This document shows, piece by piece, positions 8,130 to 17,369 of a stretch of DNA of 41,263 nt. How positions within the stretch are numbered: position 1 is the first letter of the stretch; the number at the start of each line of letters is the position of its first letter. Both the position numbers and the translations under genes were made by a program. The DNA is from Clostridia bacterium BRH_c25 (lineage in GTDB: Bacteria > Bacillota_A > Clostridia > Lutisporales > Lutisporaceae). Under the pieces are notes generated by a model. The model made no database searches. It saw only the letters and a list, made by a program, of their open reading frames with translations, and was not told the DNA's origin. Location of the stretch: NCBI GenBank assembly GCA_001515955.1, contig LOES01000150.1:1-41263 (forward strand), in the 5' to 3' direction.

Positions 8130-8170
8130 TATAATAAGTGTAATTAGCACTCAACTTGAGTGAGTGCTAA
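8130..8170 (+). promoter_or_regulatory. groESL promoter -10 and CIRCE operator
   Basis: TATAAT at 8130-8135 is a likely -10; the -35 is weaker (TTGATA at 8104-8109 is 20 bp away). At 8144-8170 is a perfect CIRCE element, TTAGCACTC-N9-GAGTGCTAA, the binding site of the heat-shock repressor HrcA. It overlaps the transcription start, so HrcA would block groESL until heat or misfolding stress. Confidence 0.95.
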
Positions 8171-8218
8171 TAAGAAAAAGTACATAATATTTTTAATAAG
8201 AATTTTTAAGGAGGGTAA

Positions 8219-8506
<288 letters not shown>

Positions 8507-8522
8507 TAGGAGGGAATTATAG

Positions 8523-10151
<1,629 letters not shown>

Positions 10152-10172
10152 TACAGGACTTAGAGGTTTGAA

Positions 10173-10206
10173 AAAAGCTGTGGCTATTACTTTAGCCACA
10201 GCTTTT
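10173..10206. terminator. Bidirectional terminator between groEL and the EAL gene
   Basis: Fourteen-base arms AAAAGCTGTGGCTA and TAGCCACAGCTTTT flank a 6-nt loop, with an A run on one side and a T run on the other. The minus-strand stop codon at 10187-10189 is in the loop. Confidence 0.85.
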
Positions 10207-12541
10207 CAAATTCATTTTGCGGCAAGGGCTTACTGAAGTAGTACCCTTGTATTATTTTACAGCCTCTATTCTTGAGAGCTTCATACTGCTCCTTTGTTTC
10301 AACACCCTCTGCAGTTACGTTCAGCTTCAGATTGCGGCCCATTGCAAGTATGGTTGAAACAATTGCGGCATTTTTGGGATTCTCATTAATATCATATATA
10401 AAGCTGCGGTCTATTTTCAAAGTAGTTATTGCAAAATTCTTAAGATAATTCAGAGAAGAATAACCGGTTCCAAAATCATCAAGAGCTATGCGTATTCCCA
10501 TTTTCTTGAGCTTTTCCAGAATGGAGGTTATATATTCATGATTCTTTACTGCAACGCTTTCGGTAATCTCAAGCTCTAAATATTCCGGCGAGAGGCCTGT
10601 TTCTGAAAGAATCCCGGAAACCATATCAATGAAATCCTCTTGTATAAGCTGCACAGCGGATAAGTTGACCGACACATAAATAGGCTTGAAGCCTGCATCC
10701 TGCCAGAGCTTGTTCTGCATACAAGCTGTATAAAGGACCCATCTCCCTATAAGTATTATCAACCCGTTAGCTTCGGAAATAGGAATGAATTTAAGTGGAC
10801 TTATCATACCAAGCTCAGGATGGTTCCATCTGATAAGGGCTTCGCAGCCGATTATTTCTTTAGACTCAGTATCTATCTGAGGTTGATAGTGTATGGAAAA
10901 CTCACCGTTATCCAAGGCGTGATGCATACTGCTGTCCAGATTCAGCTGTTCCAGAAGCCGCGCATTCATTGACGGGTCATAGAGCTCATAATTGTCACGG
11001 CCTTTTCGTTTTGCTTTTTGCATTGCCGAAAATGCATTCTTGAATAAACTGTCGCTGCTTTCTCCGTCTTCAGGGTAGAAGGCCATTCCTATGCAGGCTG
11101 TAATATAAAACCTATGTTCATCTATATACCAGGGCTGCTTGATGACATCCCTGACCTCATTGGAGAGCTTTACGACTTCATTCTTTTGCTCGAAATTTTT
11201 AAATAGAATTGCGAATCTGTCCTCACCCATGTGAGAAACAATGTAGTCATGATCCGTAAGATAGCTGATTTTTTCAGCCAGGCTTTTCAGAAGCTTATCC
11301 CCTGCAGTATGGCCTAAAGTGTTGTTTATGCTCTCGAATTTATCTATATCAAGTATCATAATAGCCAGTTTGGTATTTTCACGGGCAGCTTTTTTCAGCT
11401 CCATATCAAGGCTTGTATTGAACAGCGTTCTGTTGGGAAGCCGTGTTAGAGCATCATAATAGGTCAGGCTGCTTATAGTATCCATCATTTTATTAAAGCT
11501 TCTTGCTGCATCTCCGATTTCATCATCGGTATCAATTTCCGATCTGACTGTAAGATCTCCGGCTGCTGCTTTACCGAGGACATTTTTCAGATTGATTATT
11601 GGATCTGAGATACTCTTTGCTACCAGCAGCCCCATAATTGCTGCGATTATCAATCCAATCAATCCTATAAATATAAATCTGATACTTGCATACTTTATCG
11701 GGTCATGCCAATAATCTACAGGTGTTTTGATTACAAGCTTCCATCCGTTGGTATAGGGTATCTCCTGATAATAATTCATACTTGAAATGCCGTTAAGAGT
11801 GTATTGTATGCTGCCATTTTTGTTGTTCAGTATATAGGAAGATTTATTAACAAGGTCTTTTTCAACGACATTTGATTCAACAGTGATATTCTCTTTCATA
11901 ATGTGATTTTCATTTGGATGTGCAATTACAAGTCCGTTTCTATCAATTATGTATGTATATGAGCCGAGATAGTCATATCTCAGGTTTGCGATTATTTTAG
12001 AAAACTTGATAAGATTGATTGCACCGCCCATTACACCTACAACCTTACCGTCATTATTCCTTATAGGTGCAGCTACAATAGAGACTTGATTTCCGGTGGT
12101 TCTTGAAATGAGAGGGTCTGATACAACTATCCTGCCTGACATGGCAGCTTTGAAATAATCCCGATCTTTTGCATAGTTACTGCTCTCAAGAGTTGTCCTA
12201 TAATAACCATCCTCACTGACAACAAAAAAATGGTCATATACATCAAGACTTCCTTTGATCTCATCCTGTAGATACTTTTTTGTCAATTCCCAGTCCATTG
12301 TAGCTACTACAGGACAGTTTGCATACATTTCTATCTCTTTCATCCTCTCATGGAACCAGTTTCCAACGATATCAGAGTATAGCCCGGCATTTTTCATGCT
12401 ATTTTGGTCTATTACATTTTTCAAAGTGGCTTCCGCCAGATTTTCAGACATGATGGTAAAAAGTACGGATTCCAGTACGCATATAGCCAGTATCATCACC
12501 AGAATCTTGAACATTATACTTCTGCTCTTGATTTTAAACAT
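10187..12541 (-). CDS. Cache-HAMP-GGDEF-EAL signalling protein (likely c-di-GMP phosphodiesterase)
   Basis: Starting at ATG 12541 (784 residues, AGGAGGG upstream), it has a membrane segment near residues 10-32, an extracellular dCache sensor to about 285, a second membrane segment (FIFIGLIGLIIAAIMGLLVA), HAMP, GGDEF and EAL. The cyclase signature is degenerate: SHMGEDRFAILF, with MGEDR in place of GGDEF near residue 437, so cyclase activity is unlikely. The EAL domain keeps CEALIRWNHPELG, LEITES, DDFGTGYSSLNYL and KIDRSF, so it should hydrolyse c-di-GMP. The GGDEF part may sense GTP. The longer start at 12652 has no ribosome site. It is monocistronic and convergent to groEL. Confidence 0.92.
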   Translation of the reverse strand: MFKIKSRSIMFKILVMILAICVLESVLFTIMSENLAEATLKNVIDQNSMKNAGLYSDIVGNWFHERMKEIEMYANCPVVATMDWELTKKYLQDEIKGSLDVYDHFFVVSEDGYYRTTLESSNYAKDRDYFKAAMSGRIVVSDPLISRTTGNQVSIVAAPIRNNDGKVVGVMGGAINLIKFSKIIANLRYDYLGSYTYIIDRNGLVIAHPNENHIMKENITVESNVVEKDLVNKSSYILNNKNGSIQYTLNGISSMNYYQEIPYTNGWKLVIKTPVDYWHDPIKYASIRFIFIGLIGLIIAAIMGLLVAKSISDPIINLKNVLGKAAAGDLTVRSEIDTDDEIGDAARSFNKMMDTISSLTYYDALTRLPNRTLFNTSLDMELKKAARENTKLAIMILDIDKFESINNTLGHTAGDKLLKSLAEKISYLTDHDYIVSHMGEDRFAILFKNFEQKNEVVKLSNEVRDVIKQPWYIDEHRFYITACIGMAFYPEDGESSDSLFKNAFSAMQKAKRKGRDNYELYDPSMNARLLEQLNLDSSMHHALDNGEFSIHYQPQIDTESKEIIGCEALIRWNHPELGMISPLKFIPISEANGLIILIGRWVLYTACMQNKLWQDAGFKPIYVSVNLSAVQLIQEDFIDMVSGILSETGLSPEYLELEITESVAVKNHEYITSILEKLKKMGIRIALDDFGTGYSSLNYLKNFAITTLKIDRSFIYDINENPKNAAIVSTILAMGRNLKLNVTAEGVETKEQYEALKNRGCKIIQGYYFSKPLPQNEFEKLWLK

Positions 12542-12773
12542 CCCAGGCCCTCCTCTGATACGAACAAGATTATGTATGCTGGTACAGTGAATACTACTAA
12601 TAGAGACTGCGGGTAAATGCCATCTATGACAAATTATATCAAATATTGACATGGATATCTATACTCAAATCTATTATTGAGGAAGCAGCATTTTTCTGAA
12701 TCATCATCAAGAGTTATATTTATTGTATAGACAACAATAATAGTAGATAGTAAAATTAATACGAGGTGATACC

Positions 12774-13319
12774 ATGAATGAAAAGAATAAAAAGGAAGCT
12801 CAGGGTGTAGGAGAATTAACCCACATAAATGAAAAAGGCTATGCCAGAATGGTGGATGTGTCTGAAAAAGAAGAAAGCATCAGAGAGGCTATAGCAAGAG
12901 GCTCTGTCTATATGAAAAGAGACACTTTAAAGGCTATAGCAGAAGGCAGGATAAAAAAGGGTGACGTGCTGTCGGTGGCTCAGGTAGGTGGTATAATGGG
13001 TGCCAAGTCGACTTCGGATATAATACCTATGTGCCATAATGTCAATATATATGGTGCAGATATAGAATTCCAGGCGGATTTAGAGAACTCCAAGCTTGAC
13101 ATTGAAGCAGTTGTTAAGACTGTAGGTGTTACAGGAGTCGAAATGGAGGCATTGACGGCAGTATCTGTAGCAGCATTGACCATATATGACATGTGTAAGG
13201 CCATTGACAAGTTCATGGTGATAAGCGACATACATCTTGTACATAAAAGAGGCGGCAAATCAGGAGAATTCAATTTCAGCGAAAAGCTGCATGACAGCAT
13301 CAACAATACAAAATGCTGA
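12774..13319 (+). CDS. moaC: Cyclic pyranopterin monophosphate synthase MoaC
   Basis: MoaC makes cyclic pyranopterin monophosphate, the first stable precursor of molybdenum cofactor, together with MoaA. The 181-residue sequence shows the family core: [36 protein letters not shown] (the metal/substrate HxN region), [26 protein letters not shown] and an [23 protein letters not shown] end. An N-terminal extension of about 12 lysine-rich residues is a little longer than usual. GAGGTG precedes the ATG. It is 31 bp before mogA and upstream of the cofactor-using formate dehydrogenase, so the two are likely linked in function. Confidence 0.96.
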   Translation: MNEKNKKEAQGVGELTHINEKGYARMVDVSEKEESIREAIARGSVYMKRDTLKAIAEGRIKKGDVLSVAQVGGIMGAKSTSDIIPMCHNVNIYGADIEFQADLENSKLDIEAVVKTVGVTGVEMEALTAVSVAALTIYDMCKAIDKFMVISDIHLVHKRGGKSGEFNFSEKLHDSINNTKC

Positions 13320-13350
13320 CACGGAAAATACAGGCAGGAGATGAGAAATA

Positions 13351-13848
13351 ATGGATGGATTCAGCGTAGGAATCATAACAGTCAGCGATAAGGGTTCCAG
13401 AGGGGAAAGAACAGATGCCTCAGGTCCGGCTATTGAGGAAATGATAAAGCAGATAGGGGGCAGGACTGAGAAGTATGTTATAGTCCCCGATGAGAAGCAG
13501 GATATAAAGAATGAGATTATAAATATGTCAGACAAGCTTGGGTTGGATCTGGTACTGACAACGGGGGGCACCGGTTTTTCCAAAAGAGATGTGACTCCCG
13601 AAGCAACTCTGGAAGTAATTGAAAGACATGTGCCGGGGATACCTGAGGCAATGCGGGCAAGAAGCATGCTGGTTACTCCCAAGGCAATGCTATCCAGGGC
13701 TCAGGCGGGCATAAGGAAACAAACGCTGATTATAAATCTTCCGGGAAGCCCTAAGGGGGTAAGAGAGAATCTTGAGGTAATATTGCCGGCACTGAAGCAT
13801 GGAATTGAGATACTGACAGGTCAAGCTTCGGAGTGCGGGGGGAAATAA
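13351..13848 (+). CDS. mogA: Molybdopterin adenylyltransferase-type protein (MogA/MoaB family)
   Basis: The 165-residue protein belongs to the MogA/MoaB fold that adenylates molybdopterin before metal insertion. It begins VGIITVSDKGSRGERTDASGP and contains LVLTTGGTGFSKRDVTPEAT, the nucleotide-binding TTGGTG motif, and LIINLPGSPKGVRENLEVILPAL. These are the diagnostic family blocks. GGAG lies 8-10 bp upstream of the ATG. It forms an operon with moaC. MogA versus MoaB cannot be separated by eye, so the symbol is the more common usage. A CTAG-type heptamer array begins 4 bp after its stop codon. Confidence 0.9.
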   Translation: MDGFSVGIITVSDKGSRGERTDASGPAIEEMIKQIGGRTEKYVIVPDEKQDIKNEIINMSDKLGLDLVLTTGGTGFSKRDVTPEATLEVIERHVPGIPEAMRARSMLVTPKAMLSRAQAGIRKQTLIINLPGSPKGVRENLEVILPALKHGIEILTGQASECGGK

Positions 13849-13852
13849 GTCA

Positions 13853-14062
13853 CTAGTCGCTAGACACTAGTCGCTAGATTAGGGCAGGGCTTCGAAGGCT
13901 GGGCTAAGCCTATGCCCATAAGGAATACCCAAAAATCTAGAGACTAGAGACTAGAGACTAAAACATCCGTGCCCATCCGTGTAAAAGAGCCGTGTGCCTC
14001 CGTGTTACCCGTTCCAGGACCATAAGAAATACCCGAGCTTCTCGTATCTCGTATCTCGTATC
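13853..14062. repeat. Long composite repeat block
   Basis: The order is as follows. CTAG heptamers at 13853-13880 (CTAGTCG, CTAGACA, CTAGTCG, CTAGATT); GGGCTTCGAAGG; the core CCCATAAGGAATACCC; and an inverted-matching array at 13937-13964 (three CTAGAGA units and one decayed). Then a CCGTG-rich stretch to about 14010, a reverse core CCATAAGAAATACCC, and TCGTATC x3 at 14042-14062. The last part is the inverted form of the 38443-38510 block. No gene is seen between 13849 and the hydA promoter. Confidence 0.88.
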
Positions 14063-14105
14063 TATATTTATTTTCTGTAATTACCATAAGTTAGCCCGAA
14101 GATGA

Positions 14106-14134
14106 TTGACAAATATTCTACAATGTAATATATT
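14106..14134 (+). promoter_or_regulatory. hydA promoter overlapping a Rex-like site
   Basis: TTGACA at 14106-14111 and TATATT at 14129-14134 have 17-bp spacing. The 18 bp TTGACAAATATTCTACAA (14106-14123) keep the TTG...CAA ends and spacing of a Rex site, matching 10 of 14 consensus positions. The -35 hexamer itself supplies part of the match, so the operator call is tentative. Confidence 0.55.
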
Positions 14135-14161
14135 ATAATAGAAAAGTGAATATCTCTGAGC

Positions 14162-14333
14162 TTAGGACTCCTGTGGATTTTGCTATGGAGCTTAAGCCGA
14201 TAGGGTATTACGGGAAACTGTAATGCCTCCCATTGTGGAAAGGAGTTAATATATACAGTTCTGTGTTTTTTATAGATACAGTATTATTACTTGATGTCTC
14301 CTTCCATAAATGGAAAGGAGATTTTTTATTTAT
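14162..14333 (+). promoter_or_regulatory. Structured hydA leader RNA with terminator/antiterminator (class unknown)
   Basis: Two adjacent stems can form: 14183-14203 (CTATGG with CC-g-ATAG) and 14204-14227 (GGTATTAC with GTAATGCC). They are enclosed by ACTCCT 14167-14172 pairing with AGGAGT 14241-14246. The ten bases TGGAAAGGAG occur twice, at 14236-14245 and 14311-14320. Either copy can pair with CTCCTTCCA at 14298-14306, the 5' arm of the terminator. This is the usual logic of a riboswitch that stops transcription when its closing stem is stable. I do not recognise the aptamer as any class I know, so the ligand is unknown. Confidence 0.6.
14297..14327 (+). terminator. Terminator inside the hydA leader
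   Basis: Arms TCTCCTTCCAT and ATGGAAAGGAGA (one bulged A) close a 2-nt loop and are followed by TTTTTT. It lies 45 bp before the hydA start codon, so it acts as an attenuator rather than the end of an upstream gene. Confidence 0.8.
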
Positions 14334-14371
14334 TATATTACATAAGAATTAGAGCGAGGGGGAAACTCAAA

Positions 14372-16108
14372 ATGGAGACAGTTAATATTACAATTGACGG
14401 TATTAAAACCCAAGTGCCCAAGAATTATACCGTGCTTGAAGCTGCCAGGTCACTGAACATAAATATACCTACCTTGTGCTTTCTCAAAGGCCTTAATGAA
14501 GTTGGGGCATGCAGAATATGCGTGGTCGAGGTTCAGGGAGCCAGAACATTGCAGGCTTCATGTGTACAGCCCGTAGCAGAGGGAATGGTAGTAAAGACCA
14601 ACTCTCCTGATGTTTTGGAGGCAAGAAAGACAATACTGGACCTTATTCTGGCAAGGCATGAAAGAGAATGTCTTACCTGTTCAAGGAACTTAAACTGTGA
14701 GCTTCAGAAGCTTTGTGAAGAAATGGGAATTGAGAAGATAACCTATGAAGGTGAAAAGATAAGATATGAATTGGATGAAGCATCCCCTGCCATTGTAAGG
14801 GACCAGAACAAATGTGTGCTTTGCGGCAGATGTGTTGCTGTATGCAAGAAGGTGCAGAATACAGGCGCCATAGATTTTGTGAACAGAGGAGTAAGTACTA
14901 TTGTTGCTACCCCCTATAACAAGGGTCTTGCAGAAATAAACTGCATAAACTGCGGTCAGTGCATCAAGGTATGTCCGGTAGGGGCATTAAAGGAAAAAGA
15001 CGATACAGGCAAGGTATGGAAGGCTATAGGGGACCAGACCAGGCATGTCGTTGTGCAGACTGCTCCGGCAGTAAGAGTCGCCTTGGGTGAAGAGTTTGGC
15101 ATGCCAATCGGTTCAAATGTAGAGGGCAAAATGATAACAGCACTGAAAAGACTGGGCTTTGACAAGGTGTTTGACACTAACTTTGCAGCTGATCTGACAA
15201 TACTTGAAGAGGGTACGGAGCTTCTTAACAGGATTAATAACGGTGGAAAGCTCCCACTTATTACATCCTGTTCGCCAGGGTGGATAAAGTTCTGCGAGCA
15301 CAATTATCATGAATTTATTGAGAATCTTTCCTCCTGCAAGTCGCCGCAGCAGATGTTCGGAGCTGTAGCAAAATCCTACTATGCACAGAAGGTAGGCATT
15401 GATCCCAAGGATATATTTGTTGTATCAATCATGCCGTGTACAGCCAAGAAGTATGAAGCGGGCAGGGAAGAGCTTAAGGTAGACGGACTGCAGGATGTTG
15501 ATGCGGTTCTTACTACAAGAGAGCTGGCAAAAATGATAAAGCGGGCAGGAATAGATTTTAAGGCTGTAGGCGATGGAGAATATGACAGCATAATGGGAGA
15601 CTCCACAGGGGCAGGTGTAATCTTCGGAGCAACAGGGGGAGTGATGGAAGCCGCACTCAGAACAGTTGCGGATATATTAACAGGACAGGATATCAAGGAG
15701 ATTGAGTACACCCCTGTAAGAGGAATGGAAGGCATAAAGGAAGCTTCAGTGAATATAAATGGAATGGATATAAAGGTTGCAGTTGCTCATGGTACAGGAA
15801 ATGCAGCAAAGCTTCTTGATAATATAAAGAGCGGAGAAGCAAATTACCACTTTATTGAGGTGATGGGATGCCCCGGTGGCTGCATAAACGGCGGGGGACA
15901 ACCTATAATAATGGATAAAGAAGAGGATAAAGAGGTAAAGAAGCTTAGGGCACAGGGTTTATACTCCATTGACAGGGAAAGAAAACTCAGAAAGTCCCAT
16001 GAAAACCGGGAAGTAAAAAGGCTTTATGAAGAGTATCTTGGAAAGCCTAACAGCCATGAAGCCCACCATTTGCTTCACACTTGCTATACCAGGAGAAACA
16101 GGGTTTAG
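14372..16108 (+). CDS. hydA: [FeFe] hydrogenase, CpI-like monomer
   Basis: The start is ATG 14372 behind GAGGGGG, giving 578 residues; the longer frame back to 14291 would begin inside the terminator. Order of sites: [2Fe-2S] cysteines 36, 47, 50 and 64; the His-Cys3 cluster H96/C100/C103/C109; two [4Fe-4S] motifs CVLCGRCVAVC and CINCGQCIKVC; then the H-cluster signatures TSCSPGWIKF, MPCTAKKYEA and EVMGCPGGCINGGGQP. The protein interconverts protons and hydrogen with ferredoxin-level electrons in the cytoplasm. Length and layout match clostridial HydA1. Its N-terminal module is closely similar to those of the next two genes. Redox control by Rex plus leader attenuation is likely. Confidence 0.96.
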   Translation: METVNITIDGIKTQVPKNYTVLEAARSLNINIPTLCFLKGLNEVGACRICVVEVQGARTLQASCVQPVAEGMVVKTNSPDVLEARKTILDLILARHERECLTCSRNLNCELQKLCEEMGIEKITYEGEKIRYELDEASPAIVRDQNKCVLCGRCVAVCKKVQNTGAIDFVNRGVSTIVATPYNKGLAEINCINCGQCIKVCPVGALKEKDDTGKVWKAIGDQTRHVVVQTAPAVRVALGEEFGMPIGSNVEGKMITALKRLGFDKVFDTNFAADLTILEEGTELLNRINNGGKLPLITSCSPGWIKFCEHNYHEFIENLSSCKSPQQMFGAVAKSYYAQKVGIDPKDIFVVSIMPCTAKKYEAGREELKVDGLQDVDAVLTTRELAKMIKRAGIDFKAVGDGEYDSIMGDSTGAGVIFGATGGVMEAALRTVADILTGQDIKEIEYTPVRGMEGIKEASVNINGMDIKVAVAHGTGNAAKLLDNIKSGEANYHFIEVMGCPGGCINGGGQPIIMDKEEDKEVKKLRAQGLYSIDRERKLRKSHENREVKRLYEEYLGKPNSHEAHHLLHTCYTRRNRV

Positions 16109-16208
16109 AAGAAAAAATTAACATAAGAGATTGTAAAAATATATAGATAAAAGTCAGTTGCAGCAGAAAACGGCTTCAACAGGCTTTTCTTTTTTTGGGC
16201 AAAATAGA

Positions 16209-16237
16209 TTGACGATATTTTAACAATCATGTATTAT
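16209..16237 (+). promoter_or_regulatory. Promoter of the Fe-S/fdhF genes overlapping a Rex-like site
   Basis: TTGACG at 16209-16214 and TATTAT at 16232-16237 are 17 bp apart. TTGACGATATTTTAACAA at 16209-16226 matches 11 of 14 consensus positions of a Rex site; its right half TTAACAA is exact. Bound Rex would cover the -35 and spacer. Confidence 0.55.
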
Positions 16238-16316
16238 AGTATTGGAAGTCCGATGGACATATTTTATTAAATTATCATATATAAGATTTACTTATTACTA
16301 TATAGGGGGAGAGCTT

Positions 16317-17231
16317 ATGAAAATGCTTAATGTTACGATTGACGGAATCAGTACAAAAGTGCCCGAAGGAACTACCGTCATGGAAGCCGCTGCTCAGCTT
16401 GGCATTGATATTCCCGCACTGTGCTATCTGAAAGGTGTCAATGAAGTAGGAGCATGCAGAATTTGCGTAGTCGAGGTCAAAGGCGCAAGATCACTGCAGG
16501 CATCCTGTGTGCTTCCTGTGTCGGAAGGTATGGAGGTGCAGACTGAGAGTCCAAGCGTCGTGTCAGCCAGAAAGGAAATACTGAAGCTTATTCTTGCAAA
16601 TCATCCCAATGATTGTCTAACCTGCAACAAAGCAGGTGAATGCAAGCTTCAGGAATATGCTTACAGATATGATGAAAAATTCGTTGAGCATAACGGGATG
16701 CGTAAAAATTATGACATAGACACTACAAATCCATATGTATACAGGGATAACAACAAGTGCATTCTTTGCGGAAGATGTGTCAGCACATGCTCCAAGGTGC
16801 CGGAGAGGGCTGTACTGGCATTCGGCAACAGAGGCTTCAATACTACTGTAATAGCTGACAATGATTTGTCAATGGGCGAATCCAATTGTGTATCCTGTGG
16901 AAGGTGCATCAGTGTATGTCCGGTAGGGGCATTGTTAGACAGCAGGGCAATGGATGCCGCAAGGACATGGGAGCTTGAGAAGGAAGAAGTAAAATGTGCG
17001 GTTTGTGATTATGGATGTGATTTCCAGCTGCTGAAGAAAAATGATAAGGTTGTAGCTGTCAGAGCTCAAGGAGCTGGTGAAGGCAGGCCGCTTTGTCTGA
17101 AAGGCAGATTAACCGTTGATTTGACTTATAATGATAAGCCCAAGACTCCGTATATAAAGAAGGACGGAGAATTCGTAGAAGCTTCATGGCCCGAAGTACT
17201 GGGTCTTGATAAAATACTTGGAAAGATTTAA
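16317..17231 (+). CDS. Fe-S electron-transfer protein homologous to the FdhF N-terminus
   Basis: ATG 16317 follows GGGGGAGAG and gives 304 residues. It has a [2Fe-2S] domain with ALCYLKGVNEVGACRICVVEV, a His-Cys3 motif HPNDCLTCNKAGEC, two [4Fe-4S] motifs CILCGRCVSTC and CVSCGRCISVC, and then a Mo4Fe4S-like domain (CAVCDYGCDF and GRPLCLKG). The chain stops after KKDGEFVEASWPEV, precisely where FdhF continues into its cofactor domain (KKDGKFVEATWDEA). It is therefore either a dedicated electron carrier holding up to five clusters or a truncated duplicate of fdhF. The intact cysteines and good ribosome site favour a working protein. It is 138 bp before fdhF. Confidence 0.8.
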   Translation: MKMLNVTIDGISTKVPEGTTVMEAAAQLGIDIPALCYLKGVNEVGACRICVVEVKGARSLQASCVLPVSEGMEVQTESPSVVSARKEILKLILANHPNDCLTCNKAGECKLQEYAYRYDEKFVEHNGMRKNYDIDTTNPYVYRDNNKCILCGRCVSTCSKVPERAVLAFGNRGFNTTVIADNDLSMGESNCVSCGRCISVCPVGALLDSRAMDAARTWELEKEEVKCAVCDYGCDFQLLKKNDKVVAVRAQGAGEGRPLCLKGRLTVDLTYNDKPKTPYIKKDGEFVEASWPEVLGLDKILGKI

Positions 17232-17369
17232 TATATAAAAATGACTTTTGTTAAAGTATAATAACTATTAAGGAAGTTATTAATAAAGCTCGTTTAGATC
17301 ACAGGAAAGATTAAACTGTAATGAATGCTTCTATTCGTTTTAAATAATATTGTGTAAAGGGTGGTTTGT

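Noticed and set aside
12653..12773. Molybdenum cofactor riboswitch before moaC
   Set aside because: The short leader shows no set of conserved stems of that class.
13853..14062. CRISPR array
   Set aside because: Units are 7 bp, directly tandem without spacers, and there are no cas genes.
16150..16200. Terminator after hydA
   Set aside because: There is a T run, but the adjacent sequence gives no stable matching arms.
17240..17275. Second Rex site before fdhF
   Set aside because: TTGTTAA is present, but the partner half TTAACAA at the right spacing is not.
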